NCBI RefSeq assembly: GCF_042477335.2 | Contig: NC_091248.1 | Coordinates: 119,806,501 to 119,870,500, forward strand | Direction of reading: 5' to 3' | DNA: 64,000 nucleotides | DNA from: Ovis canadensis | Taxonomy: Eukaryota > Chordata > Mammalia > Artiodactyla > Bovidae | Shown here: positions 1-12,534 of the stretch, piece after piece | How the letters are laid out: each line of letters begins with the position of its first letter | How positions within the stretch are numbered: position 1 is the first letter of the stretch | Made by a program: the position numbers and the translations under genes | Notes under the pieces: generated by a model | What the model saw: the letters and a program-made list of their open reading frames with translations, nothing else | Databases searched by the model: none | Told to the model about the DNA's origin: nothing

Positions 1-480
1 CCAGAGGTGCTCATAGCAACAATACGTAATAGTGCAAAACTGGAAACAATCCAAGGTTCGTCCACATAGAATGGGTAAATAAATGCCCACACAGTGGGTT
101 ATCATACAGCTGGGTAGATACAGTTATATCGTGACAAGAATAACTTTATAAACATATACTGCATTAATATCAGGTTGCAGGGGATATTTGTATAGCATGT
201 TATTTTTATACAGGTTAAAACCAAGCAAGTATACAATATTTTTAATAGATAGGGACCTATATAATAAAACTATTCAAAAAGGGAAGGAGTGATAAATACA
301 GAATTCAAGGTGAGTTTCCACAGGAAACGGGCAAGGCACAGGGGTAGGACAGAAGCAGCGCACACACACGTGCCGCGGTACACTTTGTGGATACCTAAGT
401 TGGATGGTGGGATTATGGGTACTTAGTTTGCTTTATAGCTTACATATATGTTACATGTATTTTTATATGTATTAAATATC
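1..480 (+). mobile_element. Old L1 3'-end fragment
   Basis: The first 150 bases carry degraded forms of the L1 3'-region phrases for 'gaaacaacccaaatgtcc' and 'atggataaataaa'. AT-rich sequence follows. It is clearly diverged, and its left end lies outside the window. Confidence 0.45.
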
Positions 481-577
481 ACAGTAAACATAGCAGTTTT
501 CATAAAAATATCCCAAGTATGGTTAGTGTATAGGGCAGTGACCCTGTTAATAGCTAATGTTTAAAAAACACCCCTAT

Positions 578-698
578 GGATTTCCCTGGCCATTCAGTGG
601 TTAAGACTGTGTTTCCAATGCATGGGGCCTGAGTTAAATCCCTGGTTGGAGAACTACGATCCCACATGCCATGTGGTGTGGCCAAAAAAAAAAAAAAA
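578..698 (+). mobile_element. CHR-2-like tRNA-derived SINE
   Basis: It starts with the 'ggatttccctggc' SINE head and continues through 'gtggttaagactgtg' and 'aatccctggttgg'. It ends in a run of about 16 A at 683-698, and a T-run follows directly. This is the short CHR-type SINE typical of cetartiodactyls. Confidence 0.65.
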
Positions 699-734
699 TT
701 TTTTTTTTTTAAAAGCTTGCATTTTACATTTTTA

Positions 735-930
735 TACTCACTGTCTTATTTAATTACTGTAACAATTTTATGAAATAGGTACTAGTATGCCTGTTTTATA
801 GATGAGTGTGTTGAAGTTTAAGAAGATTCGTTTGCTTCAGATAATATAACTAATGAGCAGAGCAGTGGCACTCAGATTTCAGATCTAGGCCTGATTCCAG
901 AACCCAGGTCCTTAAACGATTCATTCATAT
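735..930 (+). mobile_element. MIR SINE
   Basis: A degraded MIR core in sense orientation: the phrase for 'tatgaaataggtactagta', then 'cctgttttatagatgag', and later a 'cctgattccagaaccca' tail. It is ancient, pre-dating the ruminant repeats. Confidence 0.5.
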
Positions 931-1369
931 TGACTGTCTGCTCCCTCCTCACCTTTCCAACCTGAGGATCAGAGAGATCAGGAAGTTTGCCAGATGCCAC
1001 CCACACAATTAGCTTAAAGCATTTCTATGGCAAGGGTGCAGGTGGCGTAGGTTGCTGTCTTCGGGGATTTTTCCAATTTATCAGATCACCAATTGATAAA
1101 ATGTGTTATACAGATAAATGAGGAATGTTAAAGGCAGAGAATGGGACCCAGATGTTTCTCACTGAAACACCTGTTGGTTTAAGGTACATCCCATGATTTG
1201 GGAGTTTATAGGGATCATTAGGAACCAGAGCAGATGAAGCAGTGTGAAATAAAAGAAAGGGGCTCTAAGATCTTGTCCCTGACTAACATTACTGCTCCAG
1301 GCCCTATTTTTTTTCCTTATATTTATTGAGGTGTCACCAATAGGTGGTTTTTGCGATCTTTAGTTAAGG

Positions 1370-1575
1370 CAGTGGATTCTGAAGCCCTGCCTGGGTCAGA
1401 ATCCTTGCTATGCTGCTTACTAGCTCTATGAGAATCTCTGAGCCTTAGTTTTATCCTCTTTAAAAATGAGGACAATAATAGAACTTACCTCATGTCTTGA
1501 AAATTAAATGACTTACTCCAGTTACCTTAAAACAGTTTGTAGCATATAATTAAGTGCTCTGTATATTTATTATTT
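1370..1575 (-). mobile_element. MIR SINE, antisense
   Basis: Antisense MIR phrases are seen in order: 'gccttagttttatcctc', 'aaaaatgaggacaataat', 'aaattaaatgac', 'aattaagtgctctgta'. A Bov-tA SINE begins immediately downstream. Confidence 0.55.
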
Positions 1576-1581
1576 TACAAG

Positions 1582-1789
1582 TGCATGGTTAGTTGCTCAG
1601 TCGTGCCCAGCTCTTTGAGACCGTTTGGACTGTAGCCTACCAGGCTCCTCTGTCCGTGGGATTTTCCAGGCGAGAATACTGAAGTGAGTTGCTATTTCCT
1701 CCAAGGGATCTTCCTGACCCAGGGATCGAACCCACGTCTCCTGCATTGCAGGCAAATTCTTTACCCACTGAGCCATTGAGGAAGCCCAC
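1582..1789 (-). mobile_element. Bov-tA SINE
   Basis: Reverse-complement Bov-tA: the BOV-A tail 'gttgctcagtcgtgcccag' is on the left and the tRNA-like head is on the right, ending 'gccattgaggaagccc'. Good match to the ruminant family. Confidence 0.85.
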
Positions 1790-2085
1790 TATTATTTGAT
1801 ATGTATTATATATTGGTCTGTGGATATATTGGCAAATAAATCATCACCACCATTATCGCTTCTATTTTTGAGGTGCATGGAATTCCCTTTTCTTTACCTT
1901 GCCTGCCAGGTGAAACTCCCATTTGTTTTAAGAGATGTATCTCAAATGTCATCTCTTCTTTCAAGCCTGTGACTATTCCAGGGAAAATTTGTTCCGTTGT
2001 CTGTGCAAACATGTATATTTTGTATCTATCTCTTACAGCATTGGTCATATCTTTTTTTTTTATCTTTCTCAATAGCTGTCTTTAT

Positions 2086-2500
2086 TTTTTGTTTTTTTTG
2101 TTTTTTTTTTAAATTTTTATTTTTACTTTATTTTACTTTACAATACTGTATTGGTTTTGCCATACATTGACATGAATCCACCACAGGTGTACATGCGTTC
2201 CCAAACATGAACCCCCCTCCCACCTCCCTCCCCATAACATCTCTCTGGATCATCCCCGTGCACCAGCCCCAAGCATCCTGTATCCTGCATCGGACATAGA
2301 CTGGTGATTCGTTTCTTACATGATAGTATACATGTTTCAATGCCATTCTCCCACGTCATCCCACCCTCTCCCTCTCCCTCAGAGTCCAAAAGTCCGTTCT
2401 ATACATCTGTGTCTCTTTTGCTGTCTCGCATACAGGGTCATCATTGCCATCTTTCTAAATTCCATATATATGTGTGGTCATATCATTACATCATTTTCTT
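2086..2500 (-). mobile_element. L1_BT-type L1 3' end, antisense
   Basis: A T-rich start, which is an inverted poly(A), leads into 'tactgtattggttttgcc', 'tgacatgaatccaccac' and 'gtgcaccagccccaagca'. These are signature phrases of the young bovine L1 3' end. Short open frames here are by-products of the repeat. Confidence 0.8.
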
Positions 2501-3488
2501 TGTTATGTCTCTCTTGCTTACTAGTCCATGAATTCCTGTACCTAGTACACTGCCTGTCACATTAGTAGATTCTCAAGAAATGTTAGATGAGTGAATGGCA
2601 ATACAGAAATAAGATTTAACTTTGAGTTCATCTATTTTCCATTATTTTTCCTGAAATCCAACAGAATGAATCCAATACTAGAAAATGAATCTAAAGCTTC
2701 AGATGAAAACAGTAATCAAACTTGTGGGAAATTTATTTATTCAATATGTATTTATTGAAGTTCTGCTGTATTCCCAGGACTGAGCTTAGGGCCTGAGTGT
2801 TCAATGAGTAAAACTTCAAAAGGGGGCATTATTAATAGTTACTTGGAGTGACAGTTATATAACCATGATTGCCCTAGACGAGTGGGATATACGATCACTC
2901 TTATTACAGGAAATTTATACTGTAAAGAGGAAGGTTGTCCAGAAATAACCCTTGGAGTTCAATCTAGGTTGCTTGGATGACTCATTATCTGGGCAGAGAG
3001 AGTCTCTTGCACTTACATGAAGCACTTATGTATTTCACATAAGCTCAGTTCCCTCAGAATTGATGATTTTCTCCTTCTGACACTGGGAACTAACATCAAG
3101 GTCCTCAGGTGTTGGTCCGGTGGCCTTCCTGACCACTGTAGTAGCTGGCTTCCTAAATCCAGATTTTCCTGACATTAAGCAGACTGCTTATTTTCCTAGT
3201 GGTGATTGCTTTCACACTTTGATTACAAGAAGTGAGACCAACAGAGAGCATGAGGTATCTCTCTGGCATACATATGTCCACTGCTGACCTAGCAGTGCCC
3301 AGATCCCTGGGTGTAGTCCGAGGAGAATGAGGAGGAGCCAGGCTTTCATTTCTGTTGTTACCTAGAAGGTTCCTCTTACTCCAGTAAAGCCTGTTTCTTA
3401 ACTCAGACCATGTGGTATTAGACAGTTTATTTTGAATTCTGTTGAATGCAGAAGGTTATTTAGAAGAGGTTCTCAGTATAATGCACAA
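2501..3488. other. Gene-free stretch
   Basis: I see no coding exon. A short MIR/L2-like piece ('caatatgtatttattgaag') lies near 2735-2825. The rest is unassigned. Confidence 0.4.
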
Positions 3489-4173
3489 TGTTGTCAGGAA
3501 GCGTTTAACAGGAGGCTTCTTGTGTGCTGTGTTGGATCTGTCATGAGTCCTCTGTCCCTTATTAATTCCTGAATATTCAGGAATTAAGAGGAGTTGGCAA
3601 ACCGCTCCCAGGGCTGAGGAATGCATGCATTTCCTTTGTTAGTTTTTCCATACGGTGATAAGTAACTATTTACGATCCTCTTCCTTTTTATGAACCATAC
3701 AGTAAAAGTGGTTATTTACAACCCTCTCTCTTTGATATGGATTGCCTTATGATAATTTGTAAGTCTGGACATTTGATTTTTATCTTTGCTGAAAATAGCT
3801 ACCTTGTAAGACAGTACATATACCCACACTATGTTGAATAAAATACCTTTGCTCTATCAGAGCTTGGGTCCCCGTGTCTGTCTGTCTTTCTTTCTTTCTC
3901 TCTCTCTCTCTCTCCAGCTAATTCTCTGGAGTGTAGAAACCCGTCGTGCTCACTCTCCTGCCCAGGCTTCTAAGACCCTTTTGAGAAGGTGCACTGTGCC
4001 TTCACTCCCTCGAGAGGGCGCCCGGTGCCTTCGTGAGTGACTCAAGCTCTGTGTCAAGAGCTTTATTGGTTTTCTGCATAAAACAAGGAATATCAGCCTC
4101 TTTCTCTATCTCTTTTACTTTCTTATTGTCGACTCCAGACCACAAGGTTCTGGTCCATTAAAGGACCTCAACA
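3489..4173 (+). mobile_element. Probable ERVK-like solo LTR (fossil)
   Basis: The stretch opens with TGTTG and closes with CAACA, as LTR ends do. It carries an AATAAA signal near 3836, followed by a long pyrimidine tract (3885-3916) and a GC-richer stretch, as in ruminant class II LTRs. No internal retroviral region adjoins it, so it is a solo LTR or a fragment. I could not find a convincing target duplication, so the left boundary is uncertain. It looks old. Confidence 0.5.
3885..3916. repeat. (TCTT)n/(TC)n pyrimidine tract
   Basis: A simple repeat of TCTG/TCTT units passing into pure TC, within the LTR-like element. Confidence 0.8.
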
Positions 4174-4514
4174 TATGAGGAGTTTATGGTTTGTGTAGTT
4201 GTACTGGGAAACCAGGGAAGTGTTTTAAGTAGTGGAGTGGAATGATCTAATTTACATGTTCAGAGGATCATTCTTGTGGCTGTGTGGAGAATATATTATG
4301 GGGGAAAAGGTTAGAAGTAGAGAAATGAGTTAAGAGGCCATGAAGCAGTTTAGAGGAGAGATCGTGGAAGTCTACACCAGGATAGGGGCAGTGGAAATGG
4401 AAAATTATCTGTGTTATTCATGTTAGCCGCATTCAGAATGTATTTATGCATATAAGGTTTGAAGGTGGGCCTTCAGGATCCTAATTAAGTGCTCACTTAG
4501 ATTTTTAACTGGAT

Positions 4515-7500
4515 TACAAGATAGTGGAGGAGAAGGATGTGTGGTCATCTTCTCCTGTGAGAACTCCAAAATTAGAACTTGCTGTTGAACAACCATCAAT
4601 AGGAGAATGTTGGATCCCACCAAAAAAAGATACCCCATGTTCAAGGGCAAAGGAGAAGCCCCAGCAAGACTGTAGGGACAAAATCATGTTTAGAATCAAA
4701 CTCCATACTCGCCAAAGATACTTGGAGGGCTCCAACAAAGCCTTGTGCACACTGGGAAACCCCACAGAGACTGAGCCAGACCTGCCTTTTGAGTGTTTGA
4801 GTGTGTCCTGTGGGGGTGAAGGTCAGCAATGACCTGCTGCTGGGGCAGGGGCTCTGGGTGCAGGAGACCTGGGTATGGCATAAGCCCTCTTGGAGGATGT
4901 CACCATTAACCCCACCATAGAGCCACCAGAACTTACACAGGACTGGGAAAACAGTCTCTGGGAGGGCACAAACAGAACCTTGTATGCACTAGAACCCAGG
5001 AGAAAGGATCAGTGACCCCGCAAGAGACTGACCCAGACTTGCCTGTGAATGTCTAGGAGTCTCTGGTGGAGGCGTGGTGCAGGGTTGGGGCCACTGAGTG
5101 TGTCAGTGAGTGCACAGGTCCTTTTGAAGGAGGTCGCCATTTTCTTCATTACTTCCACCATAGTTTGGCCCCAGGTAAATAGCAGGGAGGGAACACAGCC
5201 TTACCCATCAACAGAAAATTGGACTAAAGATTTACTGAGCATGGCCCCGCCCATCAGAACAAGACCCAGTTTCCCCCTCAGTCAGTCTCTCCCATCAGGA
5301 AGCTTCCATAAGTCTCATCCTTCTCCATCAGAGGGCAGACAGACTGAAAACCACAATCACAGAAAACTAACCAATTTGATCAAATGGACCACAGCCTTGT
5401 CTAACTCAATGAAACTATGAGCCATGATGTGTAGGGCCACCCAAGATGGATGGGTCATGGTGGAGAGTTCTGATAAAACGTGGTCCAGTGGAGAAGGGAA
5501 TGGCAAACCACTTCAGCATTCTTGCCTTGAGAACCCCATGAACAGTATGAAAAGGCAAAAAGATAGGACACTGAAAGATGAACTCCCCAGGTTGGTAGGT
5601 GCCCAAAATGCTACAGGAGATCAGTGGAGAAATAACTCCAGAAAGAATGAAGAGACAGAGCCAAAGTGAAAACAACACCCAGTTGTGGATGTGACTGGTG
5701 ATGGTAGTAAAGTCCAGTGCCATAAAGAACAATATTGCATAGGAAACTGGAATCTTAGGTGCATGAAGCCAGGCAAATTGGAAGTGGTCAAACAGGAGAT
5801 GGCAAGAGTGAACATTGGATGTTTTAGGAATTGGTGAATTAAAATGGACTAGAATGGGTGAATTTAACTCAGATGACCATTATATCTACTAGTGGGCGAG
5901 AATCCCTTAGAAGAAATGGAGTAGCCCTCATAGTCAACAAAAGAGTCCAAAATGCAGTATTTGAGTGCAATCTTAAAAACGACAGAATGATCTCCGTTCG
6001 TTTCCAAGGCAAAACATTCAATAATCACACTAATCCAAGTCTGTGCCCGAACCAGTAATGTTGAAGAAGTTGAAATTGAACAGTTCTATGAAGACCTACA
6101 AGATCTTCTAGAACTAACATCCAAAAAAGATGTCCTTTTCATCATAAGGGACTGGAATGCAAAAGTAGAAAGTCAAGAGATACCTGGAGTAACAGGCAAA
6201 TTTGGCCTTGGAGTACAAAATGAAGCAGGGCAAAGACTAACAGAGTTTTGCCAAGAGAACATACTGGTCATAATAAACACCCTCTTCCAAGAACACAAGA
6301 GAAAACTCTACACATGGACATCACCAGATGGTCAGTACCAAAATCAGATTGATTATATTCTTTGCAGCCAAAGATGGAGAAGCTCTATACAGTCAGCAAA
6401 AACAAGACTGGGAGCTGACTGTGGCTCAGATCATGATTCCTTATTGCCAAATTCAGACTTCAATTGAAGAAAGTAGGGAAAACCACTAGACCATTCAGGT
6501 ATGACCTAAATCAAATCCCTTGTGATTATACAGTGGAAGTGACAAACAGATTCAAGGGATTAGATCTGATAGAGTGCCTGAAGAACTATGGATGAAGGTT
6601 TGTGACATTATACAGTAAGTAGTGATCAAGACCATCCCCAAGAAAAAGAAATGCAAAAAGGCAAAATGGTTGTCTGAGGAGGTCTTACAAATAGCTGTGA
6701 AAAGAAGAAAAGCTAAAGGCAAAGGAGAGAAGGAAAGGTATACTCATTTGAATGCAGAATTCTGAAGAATAGGAGAGATAAGAAAGCCTTAGTGATCAAT
6801 GCAAAGAAATAGAGGAAAACAGTAGAGTGGGAAAGACTAGAGATCTCTTCAAGAAAATTAGAGATACATTTCATGCAAAGATGGGTACAATAAAGGACAG
6901 AAATGGTATGAACCTAACAGAAGCAGAAGATATTAAGAGGTGGCAAGAATGCACAGAAGAACTATACAAAAAAGATCTTCATAACTCAGATTACCACAAT
7001 GGCATGGTCACTCACCTAGAGCCAGACGTCCTGGAATGAGAAGTCAAGTGGGCCTTATGAAGCATCTCTGTGAACAAAGCTAGTGGAAGTGATGGAATTC
7101 CAGTTGAGCTATTTCAAATCCTGAAAGATGATGCTGTGAAAGTGCTGCACTCAATATGCCAGCCAATTTGGAAGACTCAGCAGTGGCCACAAGACTGGAA
7201 AAGGTCAGTTTTCATTCCAGTCCCAAAGAAAGGCAATTCCAAAGAATGCTTAAACTACTGTACAATTGCACTCATCTCACATGCTAGTAAAGTAATGCTC
7301 AGGATTCTCTAAGCCAGGCTTCAACAGTATTTGAACTCCCAGTTGTTCATGCTAGATTTTGAAAAGGCAAAAAGATCAAATTGCCAACATCTGTTGGATC
7401 ATCGAAAAAGCAAGAGAGTTCCAGAGAAATATCTATTTCTGCTTTATTGACTATGCCAAAGCCTTGTGTGGATCACAACATACTATAGAAAATTCATCAA

Positions 7501-8515
7501 GAGATGGGAATACCAGACCACCTGACCTGCCTCCTGAGAAATCTGTATGTAGGCCAGGAACCAACAGTTAGAACGGGACATGAAACAACAGACTGATTAC
7601 AAAATCGGGAAAGGAGTATGTCAAGGCTGTGTACTGTCACCCTGCTTATTTAACTTCTATGCAGAGTACATCATGTGAAATGCCAGGCTGGATGAAGCAC
7701 AAGCTGAAATCAAGATTGCCGGGAGAAATATCAATAACCTCAGATATGCAGATGACACTGCCCTTATGGCAGAAAGCAAAGAAAAACTAAAGAGCCTCTT
7801 GATGAAAGTAAAAGGGGAGAGTGAAAAAGTTGGCTTAAAACTAAACATTCAGAAAATTAAGATCATGGCATCTGGTCCCATCACTTCCTGGCAGATAGAT
7901 GGGGAAACAATGGAAACAGTGAGAGACTTTATTTTTGAGGGCTCCAAAATCGCTGCAGATGATGACTGCAGCCATGAAATCTTTTAATTTAACACTTGCT
8001 CCTTGAAAGAAAAGTTATGACCAGCCTAGACAGCATATTAAAAAGCAGAGACATTACTGTGGCAATAAAGCTAGTCAAAGCTGTGGATTTTCCAGTAGTT
8101 ATGTATGGATGTGAAAGTTGGACTATAAAGAAAGCTTAACACTGAAGAATTGATGCTTTTGAATTGTGGTGTTGGAGAAGACTCTTGAGAGTTCCTTGGA
8201 CTGCAAGGAGACCCAACCAGTCAATCCTAAAGGAAATCAGTCCTGAATATTCATTGGAAGGACTGACACTGAAGCTGAAACTCCAATACTTTGGCCACCT
8301 GATGTGAAGAAATGACTCAGTGGAAAAGACCCTGATGCTGCGAAAGATTGAAGTGAGAGGAGAAGGGGATGACAGAGGATGAGACAGTTGGATGGCATCA
8401 CCAACTCGATGGACATGAGTTTGAGTAAGCCCTGGGAGTTGGTGATGGACAGGGAATCCTGGCTGCAGTCCATGGGGTTGCAAAGAGTCGGACACAACTG
8501 AGCGACTGAACTGAA
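4515..8515 (+). mobile_element. BovB LINE (RTE clade), near full length, decayed
   Basis: The 5' region begins near 4515 with the BovB leader ('gtggtcatcttctcctgtg'). The apurinic-type endonuclease follows: frame fragments read close to 'GTWNLRCMKPGKLEVVKQE' near 5740-5810, and the catalytic tail is at about 6140-6440. Reverse-transcriptase blocks then appear: the palm start near 7070, 'YFCFIDYAKA' near 7430, 'GCVLSPCLFNFYAEY' near 7625 and 'YADDTALMAESKE' near 7744. The copy ends with the ACTGA-rich 3' tail at about 8515. Many stops and frame changes break every domain, so it cannot code for an active protein. It is one of the few copies here that reaches the 5' leader. Confidence 0.9.
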
Positions 8516-10374
8516 GTAGACTTATTACTGGACATGGTGCATTCTTCAGGTCAGGACTTTAAAGGCCCTGCAAGGCTGCAGACCAGTTATCATTTTATTT
8601 GTATTGCTGATATCTCTGCTGTGTACACTCAACTCTGCTGATTTCCTTCTGTGTTCTTCAGATTAGTGAACTTTGATCGGTATAAATGCATATTGTCTAA
8701 GATTTGTCTTGATGTCAGTCTGAGTGTACTACTAACAGTTAGCCACACAGTTGTCATGTAGAGTAGTATCAGAAGCAGGAATGATGCAGAGACTTGGACC
8801 ATGATGTCTAAGTCCTTGGGGAGAAAGTGCCAAGAATAATGAAGGGGTGGAAGATTATCTGAGAATGCCTTGTTAGTCTGCTGACCGGTATTCTCTCAGC
8901 TGACTCTCTTCAGGGTCTCCCAGCTGAAAAAATCTCAGCTAACGGTCTGGAGGTCCCCTCTACACACAGCTGTCTCTCTGGGAGTGGTATCATATTATAG
9001 TGCCCTCTCTTCCTGCCCTGGAGTCCTAAACTATCTGTATATAGTTTCCCTAATACTCTGTCTTCATTTAAAAAATAATCCCTTTTTAAAACACTTCTGG
9101 AATGACCTAGTCTGCAAATTATTTTGGCCAGTGCCCTGACTTTCCTTACTTACTTTGGTCTTTTACTGAAAAGAATGGTTGAGAGCAAATGTGTGATCTC
9201 AGTATTCTTTCTAGGTATCTGCAGCCTGGGTTGCCACAAGATCACAGCTCCAGTATTGATTTCTCCAACAAACTGCAGGCTTAATAGAATGGAAATACAT
9301 GTGTTTACTTGGTAGACTGTGGTCAATGTACATTTTGGAAGCAGCCTTTAGTAATGCTGTGGTTTTAGTTATAGTATGATGGTTCTACTATTTATGTTAA
9401 GAAATGAGAATAGTTATAACTGTGGGCTCATAATTCATATTACTGATACCTGATGGAATGATGGCAGTGATAATGATGATATTCAACAAAGTCATTTGAG
9501 AAATTGAATTCTGGTCACCAGCTAATGAGATATACATGGAAGTACACTGTCTTAGGAAATTTGTAAGGCACTGTTTTGGTTCACAGAGAGTGTCTATATA
9601 TGTTTTTTTGGTCAGCCTGAATTATTACTGACATGTCAATACAGTTCAGGCCCTCTGAAAAAATCCATCCTTTGAGTAGCTTTTATGATACTTCATTATT
9701 GTTATCATTTAAACATTCAGGTACTTAAGAATTTCCGGCTCCCTAGAGATGAGCCTGTAGCCCCTTCATGTGAGGCATACTCTAAGAAAACAAGGAAAGA
9801 GGCACTAAGAGGCACTCCATTTAATTCTGATCCAGGACCACTGACTCTGAATTTTTCCTGTTTTATGAATGTAAACCTCCCTCCAGGATGATTGTGATAG
9901 TGCCATATGGTGAAATTCTGATATTTCCTCCTTTTGTTTGTGTCCCTGAGTCGCTGCTCCTGAGTGATTCTGTGTGGCCCTTCTGGTGACCCACCTTTCC
10001 ACTCTGGGTTTCCACTCCACTTTCCACTCAGAGCCCTACTGCCTTTGAAATGGAGTCCAAATCCTCCATCTTCTTGTGACTCATCTCTTCCTTCTTTGCG
10101 TGACACTGGACACTATTTGCATTTTGGCAAAGAGCTTCTGAGTTTAGATCGTAGAAGGAATGTGACAAACCAAGTCGTCCTCTGAAGAGGACAGACTAAC
10201 CTGAAAGAGCCAGAAGAAGGTTTGCTGTGTTGTGCCTACAACAGACCAAACTGGGCAGAGATAAGAGACAAGTACAGAGAAGCAGCAGATAGAGGTGATT
10301 AACAGGAATTTCAAATCAGGAAGAGAATGTTTCTCAATGGAAAGAACAAAGATCAGGTCTGCTGAACAGCTAAC
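8516..10374. other. TAS2R3 upstream region, no gene seen
   Basis: I see no exon, CpG island or recognisable repeat here. Open frames around 9717-10106 have no family resemblance and no coding bias. Any TAS2R3 promoter should lie near the right end, but I cannot point to a clear TATA box. Confidence 0.4.
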
Positions 10375-11325
10375 ATGTTGAGACTCAGCAATTTGGGGTT
10401 TCTGGTTCTGACCGCCATTCAGTTCATCCTGGGAATGCTGGGGAATGGTTTCATAGGGTGGGTCAATGGCAGCAGCTGGTTCAAGAGCAAGAGGATCTCT
10501 TTGCATGACTTCATTATCACTAACCTGGCTGTCTCCAGGATTGTTTTGCTGTGGATTCTCTTGATCGATGGTGTTTTACTGGTGTTCTCTCCCAAACTAC
10601 ACGATGAAGGGATAATCATGCAAATTATTGATGTGTTCTGGACATTTACAAACCATCTGAGCATTTGGCTTACCACCTGTGTCAGTGTCTTCTACTGCCT
10701 GAAAGTGGCCAGTTTCTCCCATCCTATGTTCCTCTGGCTCAAATGGAGAGTTTCCAGGGTGGTTGTATGGATGCTGTTGAGTACCCTGCTGTTATCATGT
10801 GGCAGTGCCATCTCTCTGATCCGAGAATTTAAGATCTATTCTGTTCTCGGTGGAATTGATAGAACCGGGAATATGACTGAGCTCTTTAGAAGGAAGGAAA
10901 AAGAATATAAACTGATCCATGTTCTTGGGACTCTGTGGGACCTCCCTCCCCTAGTCGTATCTCTGATCTCCTACTTTCTGCTTATCCTCTCCCTGGGGAG
11001 GCACGTGCGGCAGATGCATCAAGACTGTGGCAGCTCCAGAGATCCCAGTACCGAGGCCCACAGGAGGGCCATCAGAGTCATCCTCTCCTTCCTCTTCCTC
11101 TTCCTACTCTACTATCTTTCCTTTTCTGTTTTAACATCCAGTTATTTCCTACCAGCAACTAAGATGATTGCGAAGATCGGAGAAGTAATTACAATGTTCT
11201 ATCTTGCTGGCCACTCTTATGTTCTCATTCTGGGAAATAGCAAGCTGAAGCAGATGTTTGTGGCGATGCTCCGGTGTGAGCCTGGTTGTCTGAAGCCTGG
11301 ATCCAAGGGATCTGTTTATCCATAG
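10375..11325 (+). CDS. TAS2R3: Bitter taste receptor TAS2R3 (family T2R GPCR)
   Basis: A single-exon seven-transmembrane receptor of 316 aa, the same length as human TAS2R3 as I recall it. In taste cells such receptors bind bitter compounds at the plasma membrane and signal through gustducin and PLC-beta2. What is visible: a hydrophobic TM1 (about residues 7-29); the TM3 end 'FYCLKVASFSHP' (106-117); a potential N-glycosylation site NMT at 166-168 in the second extracellular loop, a position conserved across T2Rs; 'PPLVVSL' at the start of TM5 (181-187); 'DPSTEAHRRAIR' in the third intracellular loop; and the TM7 signature 'HSYVLILGNSKLK' (270-282). Long blocks such as 'IIMQIIDVFWTFTNHLSIWLTTC' match human TAS2R3, which separates it from other T2Rs. 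The first ATG gives the full N-terminus. No break is seen. TAS2R4 lies about 12.4 kb downstream on the same strand. Confidence 0.96.
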   Translation: MLRLSNLGFLVLTAIQFILGMLGNGFIGWVNGSSWFKSKRISLHDFIITNLAVSRIVLLWILLIDGVLLVFSPKLHDEGIIMQIIDVFWTFTNHLSIWLTTCVSVFYCLKVASFSHPMFLWLKWRVSRVVVWMLLSTLLLSCGSAISLIREFKIYSVLGGIDRTGNMTELFRRKEKEYKLIHVLGTLWDLPPLVVSLISYFLLILSLGRHVRQMHQDCGSSRDPSTEAHRRAIRVILSFLFLFLLYYLSFSVLTSSYFLPATKMIAKIGEVITMFYLAGHSYVLILGNSKLKQMFVAMLRCEPGCLKPGSKGSVYP

Positions 11326-11652
11326 AGCATCGTGGGGTGTGGGAGGGAGCCTAGGGGTCCTTAGACCTAGGAGGCCTTAGCCAGGATCACAGGGCTCTTC
11401 CTCACCCTCCTGTGGCACCAATTCTATAACTATCGCTTCATCCTGTCCCCCTGGGGACACTTCCCATGGCCTCTCCTTTTGTGGTTGCGTTGAAGAGGCT
11501 GAAATAGTCTTTGGAACATGTAGACAAGGAGTTGTATTTTAATAAGTATCAACTCAACATAATGAGCTGATTACTAGCTTTAAGTTCAAGTTTATACTGA
11601 CAGTGATGTAGTGAATAGAGGGGAGAGAGCAAAAAAACACATTGTAGTCCCA
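11326..11652. other. TAS2R3 3' flank
   Basis: The stop codon is followed by unremarkable sequence without a recognisable repeat. No canonical AATAAA is seen close to the stop; 'ttttaataagta' near 11540 is only a weak variant. Confidence 0.35.
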
Positions 11653-11860
11653 CAGGCTCAGGTTTGAATTCTGATTCAGTCCGTTTTTCAAGACTTGTTT
11701 TTGGCCTTAGGGGAGTTACTTTAATTACCTGTTTGATTCTGTCTTTCCCCATTTTAAAATGCAGACTGTGATACTGACTTCACAGGGTTTTAGAGATTCA
11801 GAAGACAGTGTGAGCTGTCGTTTCAGCACAGTGCATTGTGTCAGGATTATATCAGAATTA
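11653..11860 (-). mobile_element. MIR SINE, antisense
   Basis: Antisense MIR phrases: 'ctcaggtttgaattctg', then 'ggggagttactttaatt', 'tctttccccatttta' and 'acttcacagggtttta'. Its right edge is cut by a BovB tail. Confidence 0.55.
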
Positions 11861-12004
11861 AGAGGAGAAGGGGGCAGTTGAATGGCATCACTGACTCCAT
11901 GGACATGAGTTTGAGAAAACTCAGGGAGATAGTGATGGACAGAGAAGCCTGGCGTGCTGCAGTCCACGGGGTCACAAAGAGTCAGACATGGCTGAGCGAC
12001 TGAC
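11861..12004 (+). mobile_element. BovB 3' tail fragment
   Basis: Only the last ~140 bases of BovB: 'ggcatcactgactccatgg', 'agcctggcgtgctgcag', 'gagcgactgac'. A 5'-truncated insertion. Confidence 0.85.
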
Positions 12005-12534
12005 CAAGGAGGAAATCTGCAGGCGGTGAAGCTGTTACTGTAACAGTGAATTGTTCCGCCGCGGCAGTCACCGCAGGAGACCTGCCTCCACAAATCCATT
12101 ATGTACTGATAAGCAGAGAAATGCAAGTCAAGACCCGTGGGTACTAGGTTCCAATCCAGTCTCCTGGCTAAGTCATTTTACGCTAATTTCAATAGTCCTT
12201 TGCTTTCCTTTATAATTTTGCTGAAGCAAATTTTCAAGTAATCTTTAATTTTTTAGATTGGTCAAATGTCCAAGCATTAAAAAAAAAATTATCCAAGATG
12301 CATATCTGTTTTTAAAATGTTAGAGTTTTATGCAAAATAAGTGGTTTTTCTAAATGTAATCACTTTTATTTTAATAAAATTATGTAGGCTTTGATTTCCT
12401 TCCTGTCACTGAGCATTGCTGACAAGTCAGTGAGAATGTTATTGCTTGAGATCTCAAACTTGTAAACATATTTAGGACACATGGCAACTCTAAATCTGGA
12501 TTTCTGTCACTAATGGAGCTCTCAGGTATAAAGT

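Noticed and set aside
9717-10106. 129-codon antisense open frame upstream of TAS2R3
   Set aside because: No family resemblance, no splice or promoter support, overlapping open frames on both strands.
1-10374. Exons of SSBP1 or WEE2 expected near TAS2R3 by synteny
   Set aside because: I recognised no kinase or single-stranded-DNA-binding protein exon on either strand; they probably lie left of the window.
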